NCBI RefSeq assembly: GCF_006385255.1
Contig: NZ_VFJE01000054.1
Location: forward strand, 62,001 to 126,000
Origin: Flavobacterium microcysteis
GTDB taxonomy: Bacteria > Bacteroidota > Bacteroidia > Flavobacteriales > Flavobacteriaceae
Reading direction: 5' to 3'
DNA length: 64,000 bases
This document shows positions 7,508 through 16,507 of the stretch, in pieces. A program made the translations under genes and the position numbers. Below the pieces are notes generated by a model that saw only the letters and a list, made by a program, of their open reading frames with translations, was not told the origin of the DNA and did not search any database. Position 1 is the stretch's first letter, and every line of letters starts with the position of its first letter.

Positions 7508-8866
7508 ATGAAACAACAACTTGAACCCTCCCTTTATATCCTGATTTGCGGGATATTCTTATTTCTAGGTTGCCAGACTGATCAAATTCCTATTCCAGAA
7601 AACAAACAGCAGAATAGCGAGCAGATAACAAATGTGTCCTTTTCGACATTCAAAAGACTTACAGGACTTGCCGATTTCAAAACCACTTTTAAGCTTCCAG
7701 AAAACAGTGAGGATTTTGTGGCACTACGCTCCAGTGAAGGCAATGCTCCCGATGATTTTATTGTGGATACTGACCATATTACCCAGACAGTAGCTTATGG
7801 AAAAACAGCATATTCATTCCGGATAACTCCCAAAGAAGGAGAAAAAGAAGATCGCCGGTTTTATTTAATCGTATATGATAAAAAAGGAAATTGGCTAGAC
7901 ATGATTATAGAGTCTACTTTTTCTATTGATGCTGCCGGTAACCCGAAAGAAACAGGATATAAAGAAATCTATGCCAGTGCTGGACGAGGAACGGGCTGTG
8001 GCACGATTTTCACATGGGTTATTAACTGCAACGGCAGGGGCAAATGTGCTGATGGTACCTGTGATCTTTGCTCACAATGTCTCAAAACAAGCAGCGAAAG
8101 AGTCTGTGGCAAAGATGAAGAGGGTCATGATGATGGTGGATTCACCAAACCTATACAACCAGGAGACGGTGGAGGTGGTGCTCCGAATCCTGAGGACGAA
8201 GTAATCGTTGCTCTTCCCATACTCCAAAACCCTAAAAAAGAATGCAATAAGGTTAAAAAACTGGCAGAAGATGTACTTTTCAGGCAGAAAATGAATAACT
8301 TGTTACAGGCAACTGAATATAGGTTTGAAAAAATTTTTACAGCTTATGAAAACCCTGATCTAAATTCACAACCTCCCAGCCTGTTTAAATTTATCGAAAT
8401 GAATGGAACTATAAGTAAACCTCAGGTTGAATACGGTTATTTTAATACGCTGTTAGGAACAATGCACAGCCATTATAATAGCTTATTATCAGTATATAGT
8501 GTTGATGACCTTGTTGATATATATCAAAAATTAAAAGACCCAGGGATTACGGATGATTTTTTCAGCGGACTAGTGACAAAATCTGGCACTAGATATTTGA
8601 TGACTATTGCTGACAGAACTCAATTTATAGCCTTTGGAAATAAACATTTATCAACAGAAAATGGAAAACAAAAATTGATTCTTAAATATATAGAAAAATA
8701 TAATATAAGTACATCTAACAGTGCTTTGGAAAATGAAAAAGGTTTTTTGAAAATGGCAACTGAATTAAATATGGGGACTGCTTTATTTTCAGGAAATTCA
8801 GATTTTACCCAATGGAAAAGATTAGATTACGCAAACAACCAAGTGATTTCTACAACATGCAACTAA
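7508..8866 (+). CDS. Lipoprotein with Cys-rich module and JAMM/JAB-like C-terminal motif
   Basis: The 452-residue protein starts with a lipoprotein signal peptide (ILICGIFLFLGC), so it should be anchored through a Cys near residue 22. An N-terminal beta domain (about 35-160) is followed by a Cys-rich segment at about 160-200 (GTGCGTIF, CNGRGKCADGTCDLC), then a Gly-rich linker (GDGGGGAPNPED). The C-terminal domain (about 245-452) contains H320-S-H322, then S331-V-D-D334, with E270 fifty residues upstream. This resembles the JAMM metallo-isopeptidase pattern E...HxH-x7-S-x2-D but has x8 rather than x7. A strand-rich end (TRYLMTIADRTQFIAFG) fits the JAB fold. The metallopeptidase assignment is an inference. 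The small secreted protein starting at 8878 is almost certainly co-transcribed. Confidence 0.7.
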   Translation: MKQQLEPSLYILICGIFLFLGCQTDQIPIPENKQQNSEQITNVSFSTFKRLTGLADFKTTFKLPENSEDFVALRSSEGNAPDDFIVDTDHITQTVAYGKTAYSFRITPKEGEKEDRRFYLIVYDKKGNWLDMIIESTFSIDAAGNPKETGYKEIYASAGRGTGCGTIFTWVINCNGRGKCADGTCDLCSQCLKTSSERVCGKDEEGHDDGGFTKPIQPGDGGGGAPNPEDEVIVALPILQNPKKECNKVKKLAEDVLFRQKMNNLLQATEYRFEKIFTAYENPDLNSQPPSLFKFIEMNGTISKPQVEYGYFNTLLGTMHSHYNSLLSVYSVDDLVDIYQKLKDPGITDDFFSGLVTKSGTRYLMTIADRTQFIAFGNKHLSTENGKQKLILKYIEKYNISTSNSALENEKGFLKMATELNMGTALFSGNSDFTQWKRLDYANNQVISTTCN

Positions 8867-8877
8867 AAAAACATATT

Positions 8878-9456
8878 ATGAAAAATATATTTCTGATTCT
8901 GATGCTTATTACATCTTTCCTTTCTCAGGCACAAATTGTTGATATTAAAAATTTGGATTCACAATCGGATCTGCCATCTGGAAGCTACATTAAAGATATT
9001 AACGGAGATTTTGATAAGTTTGTGGGTACTTGGGTATGGGTCGATGCCGGAAAAAGTGTAACTTTCAAACTTCAAAAGATTACACGTTATCTTGATTCTG
9101 AATATAATAATTATAGTGACTTTATGATTGGCGACTATAGCTATAGTTCTAATGGTAGAGTTATAGTCAATACGATAAGTCAGAATTCAGATCCCAATCC
9201 GGATCTACATCCCATGTATTCATGCTGCCCATATGAAACTCAGATTATGTTTAGCTTTAAGGATGTGCGACTTCGTAAAGATGAATGCAGAGCGTTTTTT
9301 GAATTTTTGCCAGGCAGTACGACCCAAATGAAACTTACCTTAAAAAACAATGAAGGTCCAAGGGGTACATTAGTACCAGAAGGAGGCTCGCTTGATATCA
9401 CACAATCCAATCCTAGTTTTATAATCCCTAATGATATAATACTGACTAAGCAATGA
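8878..9456 (+). CDS. Small secreted protein, resembles DUF6705
   Basis: I chose the ATG at 8878, giving 192 residues, because it begins directly with the signal peptide MKNIFLILMLITSFLSQAQ; the longer frame overlaps the preceding lipoprotein gene. The mature part is mostly beta structure, with SGSYIKDINGDFDKFVGTWV and MKLTLKNNEGPRGTLVPEGG. That pattern resembles Bacteroidota proteins annotated as DUF6705, though I cannot run a profile search. No catalytic residues stand out. It begins 11 bp after the JAMM-like lipoprotein, so the two form a pair, ended by the terminator at 9501. Confidence 0.7.
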   Translation: MKNIFLILMLITSFLSQAQIVDIKNLDSQSDLPSGSYIKDINGDFDKFVGTWVWVDAGKSVTFKLQKITRYLDSEYNNYSDFMIGDYSYSSNGRVIVNTISQNSDPNPDLHPMYSCCPYETQIMFSFKDVRLRKDECRAFFEFLPGSTTQMKLTLKNNEGPRGTLVPEGGSLDITQSNPSFIIPNDIILTKQ

Positions 9457-9500
9457 AATACTTTATTTAGTTCAGACTTCGTAATACTAAAACATAAAAA

Positions 9501-9530
9501 AAGCCTTCCAATTTGGAAGGCTTTTTCTTT
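9501..9530. terminator. Bidirectional intrinsic terminator
   Basis: The perfect stem aagccttcca / tggaaggctt is flanked by A-run and T-run, between the convergent small secreted protein gene and hppA. Confidence 0.9.
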
Positions 9531-9540
9531 TTTATAAAGC

Positions 9541-11985
9541 TTATTTCTTTTTGTAGGCTTCAATCTTTGCAGCTACTTCTGCTTCGGTTCCTTCAAAAAC
9601 CTCAACGGCTTCAGCTGAATCTGTAACAGTTGTAACAGTAGCTTTTACTTTACCGTCGGCATCTTTTACAGATTCAATCCTGATTTCCTTTGTTGATTGT
9701 TTTACTTCAGGTGCCGGTGTCGTTTCATCAAGAACGATTTCAATTCCTTCAAGATCATCAATTACAGGTTTTGCATCATGGCTACCCAAGATAGGAGCGA
9801 TTACCAAACCAATTAAACACGTAAGCTTAATCAGAATGTTCATAGAAGGCCCAGATGTATCTTTAAATGGATCTCCAACCGTATCACCCGTTACTGCCGC
9901 TTTATGCGCATCAGAGCCTTTATATGTCATTTCTCCGTTAATCATGACGCCTGCTTCGAATGATTTTTTGGCATTATCCCAAGCACCACCTGCATTATTC
10001 TGGAAAACCGCCCATAATACTCCGGAAACGGTAACTCCAGCCATATATCCACCAAGCATTTCTGCAATTAGTTGATTGTTTTCAGGATAAACCAATTTTC
10101 CTAAAAGAACAATCGCAATTGGAAATCCTATAGTCAATATTCCCGGAAGCATCATTTCTCTTAAGGCAGCTTTTGTCGAAATGTCCACACATTTTGCATA
10201 TTCCGGCTTTCCTGTTCCTTCCATAATTCCTGGAATCTCACGAAACTGTCTTCTTACTTCGTATACCATATCCATCGCTGCTTTTCCAACGGAGTTCATT
10301 GCCAATGCAGAGAACACAACAGGAATCATACCTCCAACAAAAAGCATCGCCAGAACGGGAGCTTTAAAGATGTTAATTCCGTCAATTCCTGTAAAGGTTA
10401 CGTAAGCCGCAAATAAAGCTAATGATGTTAAGGCCGCTGAAGCAATAGCAAAACCTTTTCCGGTAGCCGCAGTCGTATTTCCTACTGAGTCCAAAATATC
10501 GGTACGCTGACGTACTTCTTTTGGCAATTCGCTCATTTCAGCGATTCCTCCAGCGTTATCTGAAATAGGACCAAAAGCATCAATTGCCAGCTGCATTGCT
10601 GTTGTTGCCATCATAGCAGAAGCTGCCAAAGCAACTCCATAAAAACCTGCAAAAGCATAAGAAGCCCAAATTGCAGAAGCAAACAACAATACGGTTGGGA
10701 ATGTAGAGACCATACCTGTTGCCAAACCGGCAATAATATTTGTTCCTGCTCCTGTACTAGATTTCTGTACGATAGCCAGGATTGGCTTTTTACCTAATCC
10801 TGTATAATATTCGGTAACGGAAGAAATTACAGCTCCTACGAACAATCCGACCAAAGTCGCATAAAAAACTCTCATAGAAGAAATTTCATGGTAACCTTCA
10901 CCATAGAATTTCATTTTCATTGTTGCTGGAAGCATCCATGTAACTAAAAAGAAACATGCTACAGCAATCAATGCGATAGAAACCCAGTTACCAACGTTTA
11001 GTGCGCCTTGAACCTGAGCTTCTTTTGCGTCATTGCTTTTAATTTTAACCAGCATTGTACCGATGATTGAAATAATGATTCCAACACCAGCTATTGCCAT
11101 TGGCAGAAGTATAGGGCCTATTCCTCCGAATTTATCACCCGTAATGATTCCGCCCATATCTTTGATTACGTAATTTCCTAAAACCATTGCCGCTAAAACG
11201 GTTGCTACATACGATCCGAACAAGTCGGCTCCCATACCTGCAACGTCTCCAACGTTATCTCCTACGTTATCGGCAATTGTGGCTGGATTTCTTGGATCAT
11301 CTTCCGGAATACCGGCTTCTACCTTTCCTACCAAATCCGCTCCAACGTCGGCAGCTTTTGTATAAATTCCACCACCTACACGGGCAAACAAAGCAATCGA
11401 TTCTGCTCCAAGAGAGAATCCTGCCAAAGTTTCGAGTAAGATGGTCATTAATTCATTTGCAGTCCTTGTTTCTCCATCATAGATTCCTTCAACCCATTGT
11501 CCGTTCATAAAGAAATGGAAAAAGAAAATGAAAAAAGCGGTAAGACCTAAAACAGCAAGACCTGCAACGCCAAGTCCCATTACCGTTCCACCGCCAAAAG
11601 ATATTTTTAATGCTTGTGGCAAACTCGTACGAGCTGCCTGTGTCGTTCTGACATTTGTTTTTGTAGCAATCTTCATTCCCATGTTTCCTGCCAGAGCAGA
11701 AAATACAGCCCCAAAAATAAACGCAATCACTATAGATAAGTGAGTAGTAGCTCCGGGTAAAAATGTGATTGCCGCTAATGCGATACTAGCGCCAATAACG
11801 AAAAAAGTTAATAATTTGTATTCTGCTTTAAGAAAGGCTAAAGCTCCCTCGTAGATGTATTCTGAAATTTCTTTCATCTTTCCATCTCCAGGATCTTGTT
11901 TTAAAACCCAAGATCTTTTAATCGCCATAAAAAGAAGTCCGACTACAGCGAGTATTGCCGGCACATAAATCATTATTGACTCCAT
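9541..11985 (-). CDS. hppA: Membrane-bound ion-pumping pyrophosphatase
   Basis: This 814-residue integral membrane protein couples pyrophosphate hydrolysis to H+ or Na+ export. The active-site segment around residues 215-260 contains DVGADLVGKVEAGIPEDDPR and IADNVGDNVGDVAGMGADL, with the conserved Asp clusters. At residues 502-511 it reads GNTTAATGKG; Ala and Gly at the two diagnostic positions mark the K+-dependent subfamily (Lys and Thr in K+-independent enzymes). The ion pumped cannot be decided by eye. A charged tail of about 80 residues (735-814, Glu/Val/Thr-rich) follows the last membrane helix and is not part of the standard family core. The soluble pyrophosphatase gene lies just upstream, but a terminator separates them. 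Confidence 0.96.
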   Translation of the reverse strand: MESIMIYVPAILAVVGLLFMAIKRSWVLKQDPGDGKMKEISEYIYEGALAFLKAEYKLLTFFVIGASIALAAITFLPGATTHLSIVIAFIFGAVFSALAGNMGMKIATKTNVRTTQAARTSLPQALKISFGGGTVMGLGVAGLAVLGLTAFFIFFFHFFMNGQWVEGIYDGETRTANELMTILLETLAGFSLGAESIALFARVGGGIYTKAADVGADLVGKVEAGIPEDDPRNPATIADNVGDNVGDVAGMGADLFGSYVATVLAAMVLGNYVIKDMGGIITGDKFGGIGPILLPMAIAGVGIIISIIGTMLVKIKSNDAKEAQVQGALNVGNWVSIALIAVACFFLVTWMLPATMKMKFYGEGYHEISSMRVFYATLVGLFVGAVISSVTEYYTGLGKKPILAIVQKSSTGAGTNIIAGLATGMVSTFPTVLLFASAIWASYAFAGFYGVALAASAMMATTAMQLAIDAFGPISDNAGGIAEMSELPKEVRQRTDILDSVGNTTAATGKGFAIASAALTSLALFAAYVTFTGIDGINIFKAPVLAMLFVGGMIPVVFSALAMNSVGKAAMDMVYEVRRQFREIPGIMEGTGKPEYAKCVDISTKAALREMMLPGILTIGFPIAIVLLGKLVYPENNQLIAEMLGGYMAGVTVSGVLWAVFQNNAGGAWDNAKKSFEAGVMINGEMTYKGSDAHKAAVTGDTVGDPFKDTSGPSMNILIKLTCLIGLVIAPILGSHDAKPVIDDLEGIEIVLDETTPAPEVKQSTKEIRIESVKDADGKVKATVTTVTDSAEAVEVFEGTEAEVAAKIEAYKKK

Positions 11986-12042
11986 ATTAAAGTTTGTTGG
12001 TTTTGGTTAATAAGTGTAAATGTAACGAAACCAACATAAATA

Positions 12043-12077
12043 AAAAAGCAATATTCTTTATTGAATATTGCTTTTTT
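12043..12077 (-). terminator. Intrinsic terminator after ppa
   Basis: A long stem (aaaaaagcaatattc pairing with gaatattgctttttt, small loop) lies just after the ppa stop on the minus strand. It means hppA has its own promoter in 11986-12042. Confidence 0.85.
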
Positions 12078-12098
12078 AATAATTTTTTAGGAATTCGA

Positions 12099-12629
12099 TT
12101 ATCTAATGCTAAATAATTCTTCCGGTCTGTTTTCTAAAGATTCAAAACGATCAACGCATTTTTCGATGATTTCTTTTGCTTCATTTACATCACCCCATCC
12201 TTCTACATCAACTTTTTTCTGCTCCAAATCTTTATATACCTGGAAGAAATGCTCGATTTCTTTCAACATATGCGGATTCATATCGCTCAAGTCATTCAAT
12301 TTATTCCAAATTGGGTCAGAAACCGGAACACAGATAATTTTTTCGTCTGGTCCTTTTTCATCTGCCATGTGGAAAACACCGATTGGTTTTACTTCCATTA
12401 CACAACCAGGGAAAGTAGGCTCTGTAACCAACACTAATACATCCAATGGATCACCATCTAATGCTAAAGTTTCTGGAATGAATCCGTAATCTGCTGGATA
12501 CATCATCGAAGAAAATAGCATTCTGTCGTAGCGTATTTTTTTCAGTTTGAAATCGTATTCGTATTTATTTCTGCTTCCTTTTGGTATTTCGATCAATACA
12601 TCAAAAGATTTTTGCTTAGCTGCACTCAT
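12099..12629 (-). CDS. ppa: Soluble inorganic pyrophosphatase (family I)
   Basis: This 176-residue cytoplasmic Mg2+-dependent enzyme hydrolyses pyrophosphate released by biosynthesis. The substrate-binding start is IEIPKGSRNKYEYD, MYPADYGFIPET follows, and the metal-binding signature is DGDPLDVLVL at about residues 58-67. KIICVPVSDP and HFFQVYKDLE complete the family core. The length is typical of bacterial family I enzymes. It has its own promoter (12665-12695) and terminator, so it and hppA are neighbours in a shared process but separate transcripts. Confidence 0.97.
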   Translation of the reverse strand: MSAAKQKSFDVLIEIPKGSRNKYEYDFKLKKIRYDRMLFSSMMYPADYGFIPETLALDGDPLDVLVLVTEPTFPGCVMEVKPIGVFHMADEKGPDEKIICVPVSDPIWNKLNDLSDMNPHMLKEIEHFFQVYKDLEQKKVDVEGWGDVNEAKEIIEKCVDRFESLENRPEELFSIR

Positions 12630-12664
12630 ATTCTAAATTTGTTTCTCTTATATTTTAGCGGGTG

Positions 12665-12695
12665 CAAAAATAAGCATTAAGATACATTGAAACAA
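12665..12695 (-). promoter_or_regulatory. Promoter of ppa
   Basis: On the minus strand TTG (12695-12693) is followed after 20 bp by TATTTTTG (12672-12665), matching the Bacteroidota consensus TTG-N(17-23)-TAnnTTTG. The ATG lies 36 bp downstream. Confidence 0.75.
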
Positions 12696-12732
12696 TAAAA
12701 ACGCATACAAACAATTTAAAAATAAGGATTTC

Positions 12733-15240
12733 TTAAAAATAGAATCCAAAAGATGCCTTTACGGTAAATTTATTGGCATCAGGAAGGTTCAGATAGTTAC
12801 CTCTCCAGGCAAAATCAACACGCAATACTTTGAAAATGTTGCCAATTCCTGCATGGTATTCCCAATATACATCTTCTGGTGCTCTGTAAGGTATAGCTGT
12901 TTGAGCATTTATTGCTCTGTTTGCATCTGAAATTGTTCCATATACTCCTTTGACTCCGATAATTTCTCTCCAGTTCAACTTGCGAAGGAAAGGAACTCTG
13001 GCAAATAACCTTCCATTGAAGTTGTGTTCAAAATGGAGCGAAACATATTCGTCGGCCATAAACTCATAATAGTTCATGAGATTATAGGTATTGTCAATGA
13101 TAAAGAACGACTGGTTTCCTGGCACGACGCCCATCAATCCAAGAGGAACTGTTCCAAAAATCTTTCCTGCCTCTAAAGTGGTAAAAAGTCTTCCAAAGCC
13201 TCCTACCAATAGTGGCTGTCTGTAATAAAACTGTACTTTCTCATAATCGAAATCGCTTCCGAAAATTCCTTTTATCCCTTGACTAAAACTCAGATACAGT
13301 CGGGCAAAATTTGAATCTACATTGGTACGTTCCACACCAAATCCGATTGGCCTTCTACCTGGCATATAATCAATCGAAGCATTGAATTCATATTGCTTGA
13401 CTTCGCTTTCTATGACACCTTGCGGAGTTTGCAAATCCGGCAAAACTTTATAATAATCCAAACTGAATGTGCTTGGCGATGCTGATTTTAAGGTCCTATA
13501 AGACATTCCTGCCTGGAATACCAGGTTTTTCAAAGGTTCGACCTCAGCAGAAAAATTAGTCAGGTTGACCGAGGTCAGCTTGCTGTTATCTCCACTTGCA
13601 AATAAGGAAGACGAGGCAAAGCTCCTTCCTAAAAGATCGTTAGAAGTCGTAAGACTAACGCCAATCTGTTCGATATCACGCCGGTTTCCTCCTGAAATTA
13701 TAAATCGGTTATTCTTATCCAGTAATACTTTTCCGGAAATACCATATTTGAACTGGTTGTCTTTAAATCCATAAGCGGTATATCCCTGAATACGCCATGT
13801 ATCGTTTGGCCCAAAATAGGTCCTACCTCCTGTCCTGACTCGGATTCCTTCTACATCGTTATATCCGAATGTGGAGAAGATGGGCCCGTAATCAAAATGA
13901 TCCATTTCGATGTAACCACTTCCCAATATGGAGACGAGATTGTAAAGCCTTTTGAATTTCTTGACCGTCTTAAGTGTATCTAGCATCTTATAGACACCTT
14001 TTTCATCCTTGTTCAGGCTTTCAAAACGGTTTTCGTTCCAATATTCATCCGTTTTGGCATAGATTTCCGGGTCATAGAAGTTGACATCTTCTTTATAGAA
14101 CTTATCTTCTTTTTTGATATCGAATTTATGATTTCTGAAAAGTGTCGTTCGTTTTCCATATACTCCTCTGGATTTATCTTTTTTAGAAAAAGCAAAATCA
14201 GACATCATATGGTCTCTTGTAAGCAGAAAGACAGAGTCATTCAGTACTTCAAATTCCTGCTCGATGTAGATTTCCTTAACCCAGTTGATATTGGCACCAC
14301 GGCTTGCTGTAAGATTGATTTTCTTGATGGCAAATGTGGTATCGTTTACCCAGAAATCTCCTTTAAAAGTAAGTTCGTTTTTTCTTCTAGGATAAAACAC
14401 GATGTTATAGCACCATTTCTTATCAATATAAGTACTGTCATGCAGTACATAATTATAGACATTGATTCCGGTTCTTGATAGCGGGCTCACGAAATCTTTA
14501 TCAAAAAATTTCAGGTAGTTATCGTAGATATCATATTCCGCATACAAATCTTTTATAAAAGCGATGAGCTGCTGGTTATTGCTAAATCCGGAGTTTTTAT
14601 TGGCTTTAGTAATTTCTTTCAGCTTTCCGTTGGTATTGTCACCATATACCTGGCTTAAAGCTTCATTAATAAAGATAGGCAAGTATGATTTTCCTGTCAC
14701 ATCTGAAGTATCGACTTGTTCAAAAACAAATTCCATTCCTCTAAACAGTTTGCTTTTCATCAAGGCACTGTCAATTGTATTCAGGTCAAATTCAACTTTT
14801 TCGTACTTGTCATACTGGTATTGCTTGAATTGGCGCAATCCATTTTTCTTTTTGCGTGCCCAGATTTTCCTAAGGATATCGATAGCTGGATTATTCTTTT
14901 TTGAAGTCTTTCCGGTATAAATAACGACTTCATTCAGCATTTTTCCAGCACCCAGATTAATTTCCATATTGTAGGTTACCGCTTTATCAATTGGAACTTC
15001 TTTCGGTTCCATCCCCACAAATGTTACCACTATGGCACTCTGAGTTGATTTGGATTCCAAATAAAATTTTCCTTCTTCGTTGGTGATAATTCCTTCTGTG
15101 GTTCCTTTGAAAACTACGTTCGCATAAGGAAGCGGTTGCTTGAACTCATCATAAACAACTCCGCTTACTTTAGTTTGGGCGTTCAGGAAGTTTATACAAA
15201 AAAAGAAGAAGCTTAGGCTTACAAATATTTTCTTAGTCAT
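12733..15240 (-). CDS. DUF5686 / carboxypeptidase-regulatory-like outer membrane protein
   Basis: I chose the ATG at 15240 (835 residues), where the signal peptide MTKKIFVSLSFFFFCINFLNAQ begins. Residues about 22-110 form a carboxypeptidase-regulatory-like beta-sandwich (VSGVVYDEFKQPLPYANVVF, GIITNEEGKF). The remainder matches the DUF5686 family: a mixed region with NPAIDILRKIWARKKKNGL, then a C-terminal outer membrane barrel ending in KASFGFYF with a terminal aromatic. The function is unknown; DUF5686 proteins are Bacteroidota envelope proteins. A terminator-like hairpin ends only about 10 bp before the ATG, so the mRNA leader must contain it or be read through it. Confidence 0.88.
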   Translation of the reverse strand: MTKKIFVSLSFFFFCINFLNAQTKVSGVVYDEFKQPLPYANVVFKGTTEGIITNEEGKFYLESKSTQSAIVVTFVGMEPKEVPIDKAVTYNMEINLGAGKMLNEVVIYTGKTSKKNNPAIDILRKIWARKKKNGLRQFKQYQYDKYEKVEFDLNTIDSALMKSKLFRGMEFVFEQVDTSDVTGKSYLPIFINEALSQVYGDNTNGKLKEITKANKNSGFSNNQQLIAFIKDLYAEYDIYDNYLKFFDKDFVSPLSRTGINVYNYVLHDSTYIDKKWCYNIVFYPRRKNELTFKGDFWVNDTTFAIKKINLTASRGANINWVKEIYIEQEFEVLNDSVFLLTRDHMMSDFAFSKKDKSRGVYGKRTTLFRNHKFDIKKEDKFYKEDVNFYDPEIYAKTDEYWNENRFESLNKDEKGVYKMLDTLKTVKKFKRLYNLVSILGSGYIEMDHFDYGPIFSTFGYNDVEGIRVRTGGRTYFGPNDTWRIQGYTAYGFKDNQFKYGISGKVLLDKNNRFIISGGNRRDIEQIGVSLTTSNDLLGRSFASSSLFASGDNSKLTSVNLTNFSAEVEPLKNLVFQAGMSYRTLKSASPSTFSLDYYKVLPDLQTPQGVIESEVKQYEFNASIDYMPGRRPIGFGVERTNVDSNFARLYLSFSQGIKGIFGSDFDYEKVQFYYRQPLLVGGFGRLFTTLEAGKIFGTVPLGLMGVVPGNQSFFIIDNTYNLMNYYEFMADEYVSLHFEHNFNGRLFARVPFLRKLNWREIIGVKGVYGTISDANRAINAQTAIPYRAPEDVYWEYHAGIGNIFKVLRVDFAWRGNYLNLPDANKFTVKASFGFYF

Positions 15241-15249
15241 ATTGTGCTG

Positions 15250-15287
15250 CAAAAAAAAACTTCATCAGAATCAGTCTGATGAAGTTC
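15250..15287 (-). terminator. Terminator-like hairpin directly upstream of the DUF5686 start
   Basis: The minus strand reads aacttcatcaga, a loop of about five bases, tctgatgaagtt, then a run of nine T. This ends the pdhB transcript. It also lies so close to the DUF5686 ATG that it must be in that gene's leader, and could act as an attenuator. Confidence 0.8.
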
Positions 15288-15375
15288 CAAATATAATCAA
15301 TTTGATTATTTGATTTCTTGATATTCCGATTTTTTGATTATTCGGAAAATCTGGTATCTAAAAGGATAGGAAAAC

Positions 15376-16353
15376 CTATCTATACATTACTTTTTTTACT
15401 GCTTTAACAACATCGTCCGCATTTGGCAACCATTCTTTAAGCAATGTCGGAGAATATGGAGCTGGCGTATCAGCAGTTGTGATTCTCTGGATTGGTGCAT
15501 CCAGGTAATCAAAAGCTCTTTCCTGAACGATGTAAGTAATCTCAGAAGCCACACTTGCAAATGGCCAAGCTTCTTCCAATACTACCAATCTGTTTGTTTT
15601 TTTAACCGATTTTAAAATTGTATCGTGATCCATTGGACGAACTGTCCTTAAGTCGATGATTTCACAAGAGATTCCGTCTTTCTGCAATTCTTCAGCTGCA
15701 GCATACGCTTCTTTGATGATTTTTCCGAAAGAAACGATAGTTACATCCGCTCCTTCTCTTTTGATCTCAGCAACACCTAGCGGAATTGTATATTCTCCTT
15801 CTGGAACTTCTCCTTTGTCACCATACATCTGCTCAGACTCCATGAAAATTACCGGGTCATTATCACGAATTGCCGATTTCAACAATCCTTTTGCATCATA
15901 AGGGTTTGATGGAACAACCACTTTCAATCCCGGAGTGTTAGCAAACCAGTTTTCAAAAGCCTGTGAGTGCGTTGCAGCTAACTGTCCAGCTGAAGCTGTA
16001 GGTCCTCTGAAAACCATCGGCATTGGAAATTGTCCAGCCGACATCTGACGCATTTTAGCGGCATTGTTGATGATCTGATCAATCCCTACCAACGAAAAGT
16101 TAAATGTCATGAACTCTACAATCGGACGGTTACCGTTCATTGCAGAACCTACTGCAATACCTGCAAAACCAAGCTCAGCAATCGGAGTGTCGATTACTCT
16201 TTTTGGTCCAAACTCGTCCAACATTCCTTTTGAGGCCTTGTAAGCACCGTTGTATTCGGCAACTTCTTCACCCATTAAATATATAGATTCATCACGACGC
16301 ATTTCTTCACTCATCGCCTCGCAGATTGCTTCTCTAAACTGGATTGTTCTCAT
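15376..16353 (-). CDS. pdhB: Pyruvate dehydrogenase E1 component, beta subunit
   Basis: I chose the ATG at 16353 (325 residues, MRTIQFREAICEAMSEEM), since the longer frame adds 12 residues absent from the family. The protein is the beta half of the alpha2beta2 thiamine-diphosphate E1 enzyme that decarboxylates pyruvate and passes the acetyl group to E2. The N-terminal transketolase-like Pyr domain contains YLMGEEVAEYNGAYKASKGM and DTPIAELGFAGIAVGSAMNG. The C-terminal domain contains IIDLRTVRPMDHDTI. No alpha subunit or E2 gene is adjacent. A TATTTTTG element lies on the minus strand at 16394-16387, about 34 bp before the ATG. Confidence 0.95.
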   Translation of the reverse strand: MRTIQFREAICEAMSEEMRRDESIYLMGEEVAEYNGAYKASKGMLDEFGPKRVIDTPIAELGFAGIAVGSAMNGNRPIVEFMTFNFSLVGIDQIINNAAKMRQMSAGQFPMPMVFRGPTASAGQLAATHSQAFENWFANTPGLKVVVPSNPYDAKGLLKSAIRDNDPVIFMESEQMYGDKGEVPEGEYTIPLGVAEIKREGADVTIVSFGKIIKEAYAAAEELQKDGISCEIIDLRTVRPMDHDTILKSVKKTNRLVVLEEAWPFASVASEITYIVQERAFDYLDAPIQRITTADTPAPYSPTLLKEWLPNADDVVKAVKKVMYR

Positions 16354-16507
16354 ATTATGTTTTATTATCTTCTTAAAATTGAAAGGCAAAAATAATTATT
16401 TTAAACTACTAAATCGAATAAATTATAATAATCAATTACTAATTGTTGTTTTCTGGTTGTACAGTTTTTCCACGAAAACGATATAGTCTGCTTTATTAAC
16501 CGTTATC

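Noticed and set aside
14128..14920. Several 60-118-residue plus-strand frames
   Set aside because: All are antisense to the DUF5686 gene and show no start context or domain.
15365..15380. Small hairpin gatagg-aaaa-cctatc at the pdhB stop
   Set aside because: It has no T-run on either strand, while a much better terminator follows at 15250-15287.
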